Made by a program: the position numbers and the translations under genes. From NCBI GenBank assembly GCA_016208015.1, contig JACQYW010000006.1:55280-119279 (forward strand): 64,000 bases of DNA, given 5' to 3'. The notes beneath the pieces are model-generated. The model was not told the DNA's origin. It saw only the letters and a program-made list of their open reading frames with translations, and searched no databases. Positions 56,027 through 64,000 of the stretch are shown piece by piece; position 1 is the stretch's first letter; each line of letters opens with the position of its first letter. The stretch is from Nitrosomonadales bacterium. Its GTDB lineage: Bacteria > Pseudomonadota > Gammaproteobacteria > Burkholderiales > Gallionellaceae.

Positions 56027-57282
56027 AGTTCTTCTCCCAATAGTCTTTCGATGTCGGCAAGGCGCAACTGCATGTCGGTTTGTATCTGCAGCAGTTGCTG
56101 GCGGGCTTTCAGGATCTGCCGTTGGGCTTCGATCAGCATGGCGAAGTCCACTTTGCCGGTCTCGTAGCCCGCCAGTGCGGACTGGTAGGTGAGATCGGCC
56201 TGCGGCAGCAGGCGTGTGGTGATGAGCGTTTCGGTGCGGCGGGCCGACTCCAGCGCGGACAGATTTTCGGACAGTTCCGATTGCATCTGGTTGAGCACCG
56301 CCTGTTTGCGTGCGGTCGAGGCGGACAGCATCGCTGCCGATTCGCGTTCCTGCGAACGGCGCGACGACTGCTGCAGCGGGATATTGAGTTCGAGCATCAA
56401 GTCCCAGGTCTTCACCGCCACGCCGGATTGCGTGGGGGCGACGCCGAGGGTGAAACCGGGGTAGCGATTGGCGTGGGCCAGGTCGCGGCTCTTTTCCGAA
56501 GACTGGATGTTGGCCTCGGCGATGCGCAGCTGAGGATTCTGCGCGAGCAGGCGTTCCTGCAATGCCGCTTCCTCCAGTCTGGCTGCCGAGGGCATGACGC
56601 GCAGTTGCGCCGCTTCCGCCAGCGGCGCGTTCACCGGACGCGACAGCAGGGCGTTCAGCCGTGCATGCGCGTGGTGGGCTTCGTTTTGCAGCGCGATCAG
56701 TTCGCTGCGCAGCATGGTTTTTTCGACCTGCACGCGGATCGCATCCTGCTGTTGCCCCAGCCCGTTGGCATAGCGCGTCTGCGCGATCTGCTCCAGACCC
56801 TCCAGCAGATCCAGCGTCTGTTGCGAGAGACGCGCGCTGGAAGCGGTGTAATAGCGCATGGCGTAGGTTTGTTTGATGCGCGCCGCCAGATCGGTCCAGC
56901 TTGCCGCGACTTGCCCGGTGGCCTGTGCGGCCTGGGCATCGGCCACTTCACGCCGCAGATCGCGGGTGCCGTACCAGGGGAAGCTCTGCATCAACGTGTA
57001 TTTCGTGGCGCCGACCTGCGAGGGCAGCAGCCGCGCGCCGGTCGAACCCTCGTTGGTGATGTCCATCAACTCGGTACGCAACACCGGGTCGGGCAGCGCG
57101 CCGACGGATTCAGTGCGCTGATGGGCCGCTTCGGCCTCGAAGCGCGTGGCGGCCAGCTCGGGGTTATGTTCGCGTGCGTACTCCAGCAGGCCGTTGAGAT
57201 TGTCGCCCAAGGGCTCTTCGGCGCTGGCGGGCGTAAACCAGAGCACGCATAGCATCGATAAAACGATAGAAGGTGATTTCAT
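56023..57282 (-). CDS. cusC: CusC-like TolC-family outer membrane efflux protein
   Basis: A 419-residue TolC-family protein with signal peptide (MKSPSIVLSMLCVLWFTPASA) and the long coiled-coil repeats of outer-membrane factors (two OEP domains). It forms the outer channel of the pump. It overlaps cusB by 4 nt. The ATG at 57282 is chosen; earlier in-frame starts at 57291 and 57312 are possible but none has a strong ribosome site. Confidence 0.88.
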   Translation of the reverse strand: MKSPSIVLSMLCVLWFTPASAEEPLGDNLNGLLEYAREHNPELAATRFEAEAAHQRTESVGALPDPVLRTELMDITNEGSTGARLLPSQVGATKYTLMQSFPWYGTRDLRREVADAQAAQATGQVAASWTDLAARIKQTYAMRYYTASSARLSQQTLDLLEGLEQIAQTRYANGLGQQQDAIRVQVEKTMLRSELIALQNEAHHAHARLNALLSRPVNAPLAEAAQLRVMPSAARLEEAALQERLLAQNPQLRIAEANIQSSEKSRDLAHANRYPGFTLGVAPTQSGVAVKTWDLMLELNIPLQQSSRRSQERESAAMLSASTARKQAVLNQMQSELSENLSALESARRTETLITTRLLPQADLTYQSALAGYETGKVDFAMLIEAQRQILKARQQLLQIQTDMQLRLADIERLLGEEL

Positions 57283-57387
57283 GTTCCGCATCCATTTGCT
57301 GTTGCAATGCAATCGGACAGCCGCTAGCGACCGCCGAACGGTGCGGGAGAATCAGACTATGGAAACTACAGACGGACTCGTCCCGCG

Positions 57388-57771
57388 TCAGGCGCGGGCG
57401 AGAGGAGGCGGAACCAGCGGGGCGGAGGTGTAGGAGTGGTAGACAACCAGATAGGGAGTCGATTCAAGCAAGTTGGTCTGCACAGCGGCCATTTCCATGT
57501 CGGGTACGGACAGGTAGCCGGTGCAGGCCAGATGGCAGACACCGCAACTGTTGCAGGAAGAGTCTTGCTCGTCCGTTGCGGCAGGAGTTTCGCTGTGATG
57601 CTGGTGATGCGCCGTCATGTCCTCGTGCGCCATGGATTGCATGGCGGCGGTTTCCGCACATCCGCCGCGCTGCAACTGCATGGATACCGATGCCGCCAGT
57701 GCGCTGCCGCTGGAAAGCGGCAACCACAGCAGCATCAGTACGGCAACGAATTTTCTGGACAGGTCGGACAT
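57388..57771 (-). CDS. Secreted Cys/His/Met-rich protein leading the copper operon
   Basis: A 127-residue protein with a signal peptide (ending ALA) and a mature part rich in His and Met (MAHEDMTAHHQHHSET) and Cys (SSCNSCGVCHLACTGYL). This resembles small proteins found upstream of cus/czc pumps; it probably binds copper or another metal in the periplasm. It is the first gene of the leftward copper operon, about 105 nt before cusC. Confidence 0.7.
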   Translation of the reverse strand: MSDLSRKFVAVLMLLWLPLSSGSALAASVSMQLQRGGCAETAAMQSMAHEDMTAHHQHHSETPAATDEQDSSCNSCGVCHLACTGYLSVPDMEMAAVQTNLLESTPYLVVYHSYTSAPLVPPPLARA

Positions 57772-57807
57772 GCGTGCAGTGTGTCAAAGTGGTGCCTGAT
57801 AGTCAAT

Positions 57808-57830
57808 CGGGGATGTTTGTGACAACCCCG
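57808..57830. promoter_or_regulatory. Short inverted repeat in the divergent promoter region
   Basis: CGGGG (57808-57812) pairs with CCCCG (57826-57830), and the adjoining bases extend it partly (GGGGATG against CAACCCC). It lies between the Cys-rich gene and the fadE-type gene. It could be a regulator site or a hairpin; no known copper-regulator box is recognised here. Confidence 0.25.
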
Positions 57831-57922
57831 CGTTCAGTGTGTGGAATTTATCCATTGTCAGCCTGCCGTGCTGGCGTTAAAGTTCGTCCCATCCACAACA
57901 GAACCTACTGAGGAGAATAAGA

Positions 57923-60361
57923 ATGTCAATATTCATGGCTGTGGTGGTCATAGCCGTCGTTCTCGGTCTGGCGTTTTTCCGTGCATCCATTTGGGGTTGG
58001 TTGATCGGGATGGTCGCGCTGGTCGTTCCCATCGTTGCCCTTGACAGCCGCCTTTCCGACGAGGCGCTGCAGGCGATCTACATCACCCTGGCTGCCATCG
58101 TCGCTCTCTTCGGTATCCCGGCGTTGCGCCGTCTGTTGATCAGCAGTTTCATCCTCGGCATCTTCCGCAAGATATTGCCGCAAGTCTCGCAGACCGAACA
58201 GGAGGCGCTCGACGCCGGTACCGTCGGCTGGGATGGCGAGCTGTTCAGCGGCAATCCGCACTGGAAACAGCTGCTGGCGCTGCCCAAGACCGGGCTCAGC
58301 GACGAGGAGCAGGCCTTCCTCGACAACGAGGTCGAGCAACTGTGCGCGATGCTGGACGACTGGGACATCACCCACAAGCGCCAGGACCTCTCGCCTGAGG
58401 CCTGGCAGTTCATCAAGGACAAGGGCTTCTTCGGCATGATCATCCCGAAGGAATACGGCGGTCTCGAATTCTCCGCGCAGGCCCAATCGGCCGTGATCAC
58501 CAAGGTGGCTTCGCGCAGCGGCACGGCGGCGGTCACGGTGATGGTGCCCAACTCGCTGGGGCCGGCCGAACTGTTGCTGCATTACGGCACCCAGGAGCAG
58601 AAGGACAAATACCTGCGCGGGCTCGCCAGCGGCAAGGAAGTGCCGTGCTTCGCGCTGACCGGCCCGTTCGCCGGTTCCGATGCGGGCGCGATCCCGGATC
58701 AAGGTGTCGTTTGCTACGGCGATTTCAACGGCCACAAGAACGTGCTCGGCGTGTGCCTCACCTGGGAGAAGCGCTATATCACGCTGGCACCGGTGGCGAC
58801 GTTGCTCGGTCTGGCGTTCAAGCTCTACGACCCGCAGAACCTGCTGGGGGCGGAAGTCTCGCGCGGCATCACGCTGGCGCTGGTGCCCACCGACACGCCC
58901 GGCGTGGAAGTGGGACGCCGTCACTTCCCGCTCAACTCCGCCTTTCTCAACGGTCCGACCACAGGTAATAACGTATTCATCCCGATGGAATACATCATCG
59001 GCGGCACCATGCGCATCGGCCACGGCTGGCGCATGCTGATGGATTGTCTGGCGGCGGGGCGCTCCATCTCGTTGCCGGCCAGCGCGACCGGCGGCAGCAA
59101 AATGGCGGCACGCACCAGCGGCGCCTACGGGCGCGTGCGCAAGCAGTTTCATGTGCCGGTGGGCAAGTTCGAAGGCGTGGAAGAGGCGCTCACGCGCATC
59201 GGCGGCAACCTGTACGTGATGGATGCGGCGCGCACCATGACCGCGCAGGCGGTGGACTTGGGCGGCAAGCCCTCGGTCATCTCTGCCATCGTGAAATACC
59301 ATTGCACCGAACGCGGCCGTGTGGTCATCAACGATGCGATGGATGTGCATGGCGGCAAGGGCATCTGCCTCGGCCCCGACAACTATCTGGCACGCGCCTA
59401 CCAGCAGGCGCCCATCGGCATCACCGTGGAAGGTGCCAACATCCTTACGCGCAGTCTCATCATCTTTGGTCAGGGTGCGGTGCGTTCGCATCCCTATGTG
59501 CTGAAAGAGATCCACGCGGCGCATGACCAGGACAACAAACGCGCCGTGCGCGAGTTCGACGAGGCATTCTTCGGCCATATCAGTTTCACCCTCAGCAATG
59601 CGGTGCGCAGTCTGCTCTACGGTTTGACCGGAGGTCTGATCATCGGCGTGCCGACCGAGCAGCCGACCAAACGCTACTACCAGGCGCTGACGCGCTACTC
59701 GGCGGCGTTCGCGTTCGCCGCGGACGTCTCCATGCTGGTCCTGGGCGGCGGACTCAAACGCAAGGAGAAACTCTCCGCGCGTCTCGGCGATGTGCTGAGC
59801 CAGATGTATCTGTGCTCTGCCGTGCTGAAGCGTTTCGAGGATGACGGACGCCTTGAAGAAGATCTGCCGCTGCTGCACTGGGGTATGCAGGACGGGCTCT
59901 ATCGCATCCAGACCGCGTTCGACAGCGTGCTGCAGAACTTCCCCAACCGCATCGCCGCGCTGGTGTTGCGCGCCATGATCTTCCCGCTCGGACAATGGCG
60001 TCAGCCGCCCGATGACAGGATCGGCCACCAGGTCGCTTCGCTGCTGCTCAAGCCCGGTGCCGCGCGAGATCGCCTGACCGCCGGTATGTTCATCTCGCCC
60101 GACGAGAAGGATGCGGTCGGCGCGCTGGAAGCGGCGCTCGCCAGCACACTGGCATGCGAACCACTGCAAGCCGAACTGGAGAAAGCGCGCAAGGAAGGCA
60201 AGATCAAGGCGCGCGAAGAACTGCAGCAGATCGCCGAGGCGCGCGAACTGGGCCTCATCGACGCCGAGCAGGCACTGCAGTTGGAACGCGATTATGCGCT
60301 GCGGCGCAAGGTCATCATGGTGGATGACTTCGCGCCTGAACAACTGAGATCGAATGGATGA
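57923..60361 (+). CDS. fadE: FadE-type acyl-CoA dehydrogenase
   Basis: An 812-residue protein: two to three N-terminal membrane segments, then an acyl-CoA dehydrogenase domain with LTGPFAGSDAGAIPDQG and the AGRSISLPASATGGSK region, and the extra C-terminal helical domain of the FadE/YafH type (E. coli FadE is similar in length). It oxidises acyl-CoA to enoyl-CoA in the first step of beta-oxidation. TGAGGAGAATAA precedes the ATG. Its stop overlaps the SDR start (ATGA). Confidence 0.92.
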   Translation: MSIFMAVVVIAVVLGLAFFRASIWGWLIGMVALVVPIVALDSRLSDEALQAIYITLAAIVALFGIPALRRLLISSFILGIFRKILPQVSQTEQEALDAGTVGWDGELFSGNPHWKQLLALPKTGLSDEEQAFLDNEVEQLCAMLDDWDITHKRQDLSPEAWQFIKDKGFFGMIIPKEYGGLEFSAQAQSAVITKVASRSGTAAVTVMVPNSLGPAELLLHYGTQEQKDKYLRGLASGKEVPCFALTGPFAGSDAGAIPDQGVVCYGDFNGHKNVLGVCLTWEKRYITLAPVATLLGLAFKLYDPQNLLGAEVSRGITLALVPTDTPGVEVGRRHFPLNSAFLNGPTTGNNVFIPMEYIIGGTMRIGHGWRMLMDCLAAGRSISLPASATGGSKMAARTSGAYGRVRKQFHVPVGKFEGVEEALTRIGGNLYVMDAARTMTAQAVDLGGKPSVISAIVKYHCTERGRVVINDAMDVHGGKGICLGPDNYLARAYQQAPIGITVEGANILTRSLIIFGQGAVRSHPYVLKEIHAAHDQDNKRAVREFDEAFFGHISFTLSNAVRSLLYGLTGGLIIGVPTEQPTKRYYQALTRYSAAFAFAADVSMLVLGGGLKRKEKLSARLGDVLSQMYLCSAVLKRFEDDGRLEEDLPLLHWGMQDGLYRIQTAFDSVLQNFPNRIAALVLRAMIFPLGQWRQPPDDRIGHQVASLLLKPGAARDRLTAGMFISPDEKDAVGALEAALASTLACEPLQAELEKARKEGKIKAREELQQIAEARELGLIDAEQALQLERDYALRRKVIMVDDFAPEQLRSNG

Positions 60362-61188
60362 GCAGTCTGCGCGACAAGGTGGTGTTCATCACCGGCTCCA
60401 GTCGCGGTATCGGCCGGGAGATCGCCTTGCGCTGCGCGCGCGACGGGGCGAAGGTGGTCATCACCGGCAAGACGACCGAGCCGCATCCCAAGCTGCCCGG
60501 CACCATCCATAGCGTGGCGCAGGAGGTGGTGGACGCGGGCGGGCAGGCACTGGCCATCCAGCTAGACGTGCGCGACGAAGAGGCCATCGCTGCCGCCGTC
60601 GAGCACTCCGCCGCGCACTTCGGCGGCATCGACGTGCTGATCAACAACGCCAGCGCCATCAGCCTCACGCCCACCTTGCAGACGCCGGCCAAACGCCTCG
60701 ACCTGATGTGGGACGTGAACATGCGCGCGACCTTTCTTGCCTCGCAGGCCTGCATCCCGCACCTGAAGAAGGCGAGCAATCCGCATATCCTCACGCTGTC
60801 GCCGCCGCTGAACCTGGAAGCGAAGTGGTTCGCGCCGCACGTCGCCTACACCATCTCGAAATACGGCATGAGCATGGTCATGCTGGGGCTGGCGAAGGAA
60901 TTCGCCGCCGACGGCATCGCCTGCAACTGCCTGTGGCCGCGCACCACCATCGCCACCGCTGCCATCGAATTCAATTTTCCGCCGGAGATACTGCGCGCCT
61001 CGCGCAAGCCGGCCATCATGGCCGATGCGGCGCACGCCATCCTGTTGCGTGACGGCAAGACTTTCAGCGGCCATTTCTTCATCGACGACGAGGTCTTGCG
61101 TGCCTCAGGCGTAAAGAACCTCGATCACTATGCCGTCAGTCCGGGAGAAAAACTGTACGGCGATCTGTTTCTGGAGCGGGGACAATAA
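60358..61188 (+). CDS. SDR-family oxidoreductase (HSDL2-like)
   Basis: A 276-residue short-chain dehydrogenase with TGSSRGIGREIAL and a NNASA segment and the catalytic YTISKYG (Tyr-x-x-x-Lys). The sequence resembles hydroxysteroid dehydrogenase-like proteins of fatty-acid clusters. The substrate is not known; a beta-hydroxyacyl step is an option. Overlaps fadE by 4 nt. Confidence 0.88.
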   Translation: MSSLRDKVVFITGSSRGIGREIALRCARDGAKVVITGKTTEPHPKLPGTIHSVAQEVVDAGGQALAIQLDVRDEEAIAAAVEHSAAHFGGIDVLINNASAISLTPTLQTPAKRLDLMWDVNMRATFLASQACIPHLKKASNPHILTLSPPLNLEAKWFAPHVAYTISKYGMSMVMLGLAKEFAADGIACNCLWPRTTIATAAIEFNFPPEILRASRKPAIMADAAHAILLRDGKTFSGHFFIDDEVLRASGVKNLDHYAVSPGEKLYGDLFLERGQ

Positions 61189-61208
61189 AAACAAAAGGGA
61201 GGTGTGAC

Positions 61209-63011
61209 ATGAATGCACAATATGAAGATGTCATTGCACCGGCGCAGGCCGTTACCCTGCATGGGCTGTTTCTGGAACGGGTGCGGCGCACACCGGACAA
61301 GGAAGCCTACCGTTATTTCGATGTGCCGCGTAACCAGTGGGTCTCGCTGAGCTGGCGCCAGATGCGCGAACAGACGGCGCGCTGGCAGGCGGCGCTGGCG
61401 AAGGAAGGCCTGGTCAAGGGCGACCGCGTGGCGCTGATGCTGCGCAATTGCCCGCAATGGGTGATGTTCGACCAGGCGGCGATGTCGCTCGGACTGATCG
61501 TGGTTCCGCTGTACACGGTGGACCGTGCGGACAACATCGCCTATATCGTCAACGATGCGCAGGCGAAGGTGCTGCTGTTCGAGACCGCCGAGCAATGGAA
61601 AGAACTTTCCGGCGTGGTGGGGCAGATGGGTTGCGTGCAGCGCTTCATCGCGCTGGACGACTTTACAAGCGACGAACCGCGCCTTGCGTCGGCGGTGCGC
61701 TATCTGCCGGACAGCGCCGAGCTCGAACCGGCCCCGCCCTGTGCGATCGGCGAACTGGCCAGCATCATCTACACCTCGGGCACCACCGGCAGGCCGAAGG
61801 GCGTGATGCTGAGCCACAACAACATGCTCTCTAACGCCTTCGATGCGATGGCGACGTTCACCATGCGCGACGACGACCTGCTGTTGTCCTTCCTGCCACT
61901 GTCGCACACCTTTGAGCGCACCTGCGGCTATTACCTGCAGGTGATGACCGGCGCGACCGTGGCCTATGCACGCTCCATCCCGCTGTTGTCGGAAGACCTG
62001 CAGACCATCAAGCCGACCATCCTCATCTCGGTGCCGCGCATCTACGAACGCATCAACGCCGCGATCAAGGCCAAGCTCGACGAGGGGTCGCCACTCAAGC
62101 GTGCGCTGTTCCACCTGGCGGTGGAGGTCGGCTGGGCGCGCTTCCTGCGTGAACAGGGGCGCGGCGGCTGGAAGCTTTCGTTCCTGCTGTGGCCGGTGCT
62201 GGACGCGCTGGTGGCGAAAAAGATCCTGGCGCGTTTCGGCGGGCGCCTGCGCACTGCCGTCAGCGGCGGCGCGGCGCTGCCGGCCGAGATCGCGCATCGC
62301 ATCGTCGGCCTCGGCCTGCCCGTGGTGCAGGGCTACGGGCTCACCGAGACCAGTCCCATCGTGACAGGCAACAGGCTGGAGAACAATTTTCCCGATAGTA
62401 TCGGGCAGCCGATACGCAACGTGCAGGTGAAGCTGGGCGCGCAGAACGCGTTGCTGGTGAAGGGGCCGAACGTGATGATGGGTTACTGGAACAATCCCGA
62501 GGCCACCAAGGCGATGATCGATGCCGACGGCTGGCTGAATACCGGCGACATCGCGCGCATCAGCGGGACGGGCCACATCTACATCACCGGCCGTCTGAAA
62601 GAGATCATCGTGCTTTCCAACGGCGAGAAGATCCCGCCGGCCGACATGGAATCCGCCATCCTCAACGATCCGCTGATCGACCAGGTGATGGTCTACGGCG
62701 AGGGCAAACCCTATCTGGTCGCGCTGGCCGTGCTCAATCCGCAGGTGTGGCCGCAGGTCGCCGCCAAGGTCGGCGTGCGTTCGGACATGCCGGAGTCGCT
62801 GACCGACAGCAACGTGGAGGCCAAGGTGTTGCGTCGCATCGCCCGCAACATCAGCGGCTTCCCCGGTTACGCCAAAGTGCATCGCGTGCTGCTGCTGACC
62901 GACCCTTGGAACATCGACAACGGCCTGCTCACGCCCAAACTGAGCCTGAAGCGCAACAAGGTGGTGGAGATGTTCGGCAAGCAGATCGAAGAACTCTATA
63001 AAGGGCATTGA
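61209..63011 (+). CDS. Long-chain acyl-CoA synthetase (AMP-forming)
   Basis: A 600-residue adenylate-forming enzyme with the P-loop YTSGTTGRPKGVML, the motif GYGLTETSPI and the segment GWLNTGDIARI. The C-terminal ITGRLKEIIVLSNGEKIPP carries the family lysine. It activates fatty acids to acyl-CoA. GGGAGGTG precedes the ATG. Confidence 0.92.
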   Translation: MNAQYEDVIAPAQAVTLHGLFLERVRRTPDKEAYRYFDVPRNQWVSLSWRQMREQTARWQAALAKEGLVKGDRVALMLRNCPQWVMFDQAAMSLGLIVVPLYTVDRADNIAYIVNDAQAKVLLFETAEQWKELSGVVGQMGCVQRFIALDDFTSDEPRLASAVRYLPDSAELEPAPPCAIGELASIIYTSGTTGRPKGVMLSHNNMLSNAFDAMATFTMRDDDLLLSFLPLSHTFERTCGYYLQVMTGATVAYARSIPLLSEDLQTIKPTILISVPRIYERINAAIKAKLDEGSPLKRALFHLAVEVGWARFLREQGRGGWKLSFLLWPVLDALVAKKILARFGGRLRTAVSGGAALPAEIAHRIVGLGLPVVQGYGLTETSPIVTGNRLENNFPDSIGQPIRNVQVKLGAQNALLVKGPNVMMGYWNNPEATKAMIDADGWLNTGDIARISGTGHIYITGRLKEIIVLSNGEKIPPADMESAILNDPLIDQVMVYGEGKPYLVALAVLNPQVWPQVAAKVGVRSDMPESLTDSNVEAKVLRRIARNISGFPGYAKVHRVLLLTDPWNIDNGLLTPKLSLKRNKVVEMFGKQIEELYKGH

Positions 63012-63012
63012 G

Positions 63013-63417
63013 ATGCACGCCGATCGCGAGACCACCTCATTGCCGCAGCGCGAACCGACCATACGCGTGGCTGCCATGCCGTCGGATGCCAACTACACCG
63101 GCGACATTTTCGGCGGCTGGCTGATGGGGCAGGTGGACATCGCCGGCAGCATCCCCGCGGTGCACCGGGCCAAGGGCAGGGTGGCGACCATCGCGGTGAA
63201 CTCGTTCGTGTTCAAGCAGCCCATCTTTGTCGGCGACGTGGTGAGTTTTTATACGAAGATCATCAAGACCGGCACCACCTCGGTCACCGTGGATGTCGAG
63301 GTCTATGTGCAGCGCGACCCGGCCAATCCGAAATGCCACAAGGTGACGGAGGCGACGCTGACTTATGTCGCGGTGGGCGAGGACCGCAAGCCGCGGCCGT
63401 TGCCGCCGCAAGAATGA
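63013..63417 (+). CDS. Acyl-CoA thioesterase (YciA-like hotdog)
   Basis: A 134-residue hotdog-fold protein with SDANYTGDIFGGWLMGQVD, the conserved acyl-CoA hydrolase block with the catalytic Asp/Asn. It starts 1 nt after the synthetase stop, so it belongs to the same operon. It may recycle CoA from acyl-CoA. Confidence 0.85.
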   Translation: MHADRETTSLPQREPTIRVAAMPSDANYTGDIFGGWLMGQVDIAGSIPAVHRAKGRVATIAVNSFVFKQPIFVGDVVSFYTKIIKTGTTSVTVDVEVYVQRDPANPKCHKVTEATLTYVAVGEDRKPRPLPPQE

Positions 63418-63464
63418 TTCTGGGTATGTTGATTCGTTATTTCATTGAACTGGGAGAAGTGAAC

Positions 63465-63878
63465 ATGAAGTTAAAGAAGTCGTTGATGGCAGTATCGGTG
63501 GCCGGCACCCTGCTGGCGATGTCGGGAAATGCGGCAGCATCGGCATTCGCCCTGATCGAGCAGAGCAGCGGCACGGGCAACGCGTTCGCGGGTGGCGCGG
63601 CCGCAGCAGAGGATGCGACCACCATCTTCTTCAATCCGGCTGGCATGTCGCGACTGAAAGGCAGACAGGTGACCGTGGCCGGTAGCTTGATCCAGCCCTC
63701 GGCGAAGTTCTCCGATACCGGCTCGACCGGAGCAGCACTGCAAACCGCAGGCGGCAATGGCGGCGACGCGGGCAGCCTGGCGCTGATTCCCAACACCTAT
63801 ATGGTGATGGAACTGGACTCCGCGACGCGATTTGGCCTCGGTATCAATGCACCGTTTGGTCTGTTGGTGCGCGTTTAA
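63465..63878 (+). pseudogene. FadL-family outer membrane porin, truncated by an insertion
   Basis: The first 137 residues of a FadL/OmpP1-type fatty-acid porin: signal peptide (1-26), then the family start SAFALIEQSSGTGNAFAGGA and TTIFFNPAGMSRLKG. It then reads through NAPFGL into a stop at 63876-63878 just where foreign repeats begin, while family members continue for about 300 more residues. The insertion of a mobile element is the likely cause. The downstream part is not in the window. Confidence 0.8.
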
Positions 63879-64000
63879 AACTACCCAGCCCTGCGCGTTG
63901 AATTTTACCCAGGCACTTTAGCCGCCATTTTGGGTGACGGCTGCAAATAAGTGTAGCTCAGTTTCACTACTTTTGACTTCCAAGATGGCCGAGTGGAATG
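63868..64000. mobile_element. Terminal part of an IS21-like insertion sequence
   Basis: Two adjacent 24-nt direct repeats (63868-63891 and 63892-63915, 18 of 24 identical, each ending near TACCCAG) mark an element end of the IS21 kind, which has multiple terminal repeats. The boundary with the host is near 63862-63868. At 63985 an ATG starts MAEWN..., possibly the transposase istA, which runs off the window. The family call is inferred from the repeat layout only. Confidence 0.5.

Noticed and set aside
57926..60343. Very long open frame opposite fadE
   Set aside because: It is antisense to a well-conserved acyl-CoA dehydrogenase and its translation is His/Arg-rich with no domain; high GC makes such frames common.
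61128..63092. Long open frame opposite the acyl-CoA synthetase
   Set aside because: The sense strand has full family motifs, and the antisense product has none.

Overview
The window looks like the chromosome of a betaproteobacterium, most likely a Nitrosomonadales/Gallionellaceae-type chemolithotroph. This is an inference from the mixture of genes: a sphaeroides-heme-protein/diheme-cytochrome/b-cytochrome cluster, a periplasmic sulfur-handling operon, a copper-efflux island and a long betaproteobacterial-type aconitase. The DNA is fairly GC-rich and densely coded, with many 1-4 nt start/stop overlaps. I found no rRNA, tRNA, CRISPR array or intact prophage.

Region by region. 1-12.8 kb: end of a VOC protein, an SRPBCC protein, an orphan diheme cytochrome, aconitase (acnA), the selenium pair mnmH/selD (divergent), an ankyrin protein coupled to an HD-GYP protein, a YoaA/DinG-type helicase, and a PAS + chemoreceptor pair behind a good sigma-28 promoter match. 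12.8-16.3 kb: small housekeeping and hypothetical genes and an MFS transporter. 16.6-18.9 kb: cytochrome b561, a four-helix histidine-rich membrane protein, an SHP-type cytochrome and a diheme cytochrome, closed by a terminator. 19-22.2 kb: yjgN-like gene, M48 peptidase and hslO. 22.2-25.6 kb: a tightly overlapping operon led by a membrane-anchored AraC-type regulator. 25.6-31.2 kb: secreted hypotheticals, a COG2509 flavoprotein and radA, whose 3' end is duplicated around a small AT-richer insert (a likely integrated-element remnant). 31.3-35 kb: a PhnD-GGDEF protein and two CDF metal exporters.

35-44 kb is a sulfur module: a nine-gene leftward run (dsrE-like, persulfide-dioxygenase-like hydrolase, MFS with an extra domain, TauE/SafE, periplasmic rhodanese, SQR-like flavoprotein, glutamine amidotransferase-like protein, SHOCT protein, MFS) facing a rightward ArsR-rhodanese fusion regulator and a second TauE/SafE protein, with two matching palindromes between them. 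44-57.8 kb is a copper/heavy-metal module, all leftward: a CusCBA tripartite pump with a CusF domain fused to CusB plus a free CusF, a P1B ATPase with YHS and two metal-binding motifs, and several small His/Met/Cys-rich or DUF proteins; no dedicated regulator is visible in it.

57.9-64 kb is a fatty-acid module (FadE-type acyl-CoA dehydrogenase, SDR, acyl-CoA synthetase, thioesterase, FadL-type porin). The porin gene is cut off by what looks like the end of an IS21-family insertion sequence that runs off the window. The clearest points for follow-up are the radA-flanked insert, the putative minimal di-heme b cytochrome, the ArsR-rhodanese operator system and the IS-disrupted fadL.
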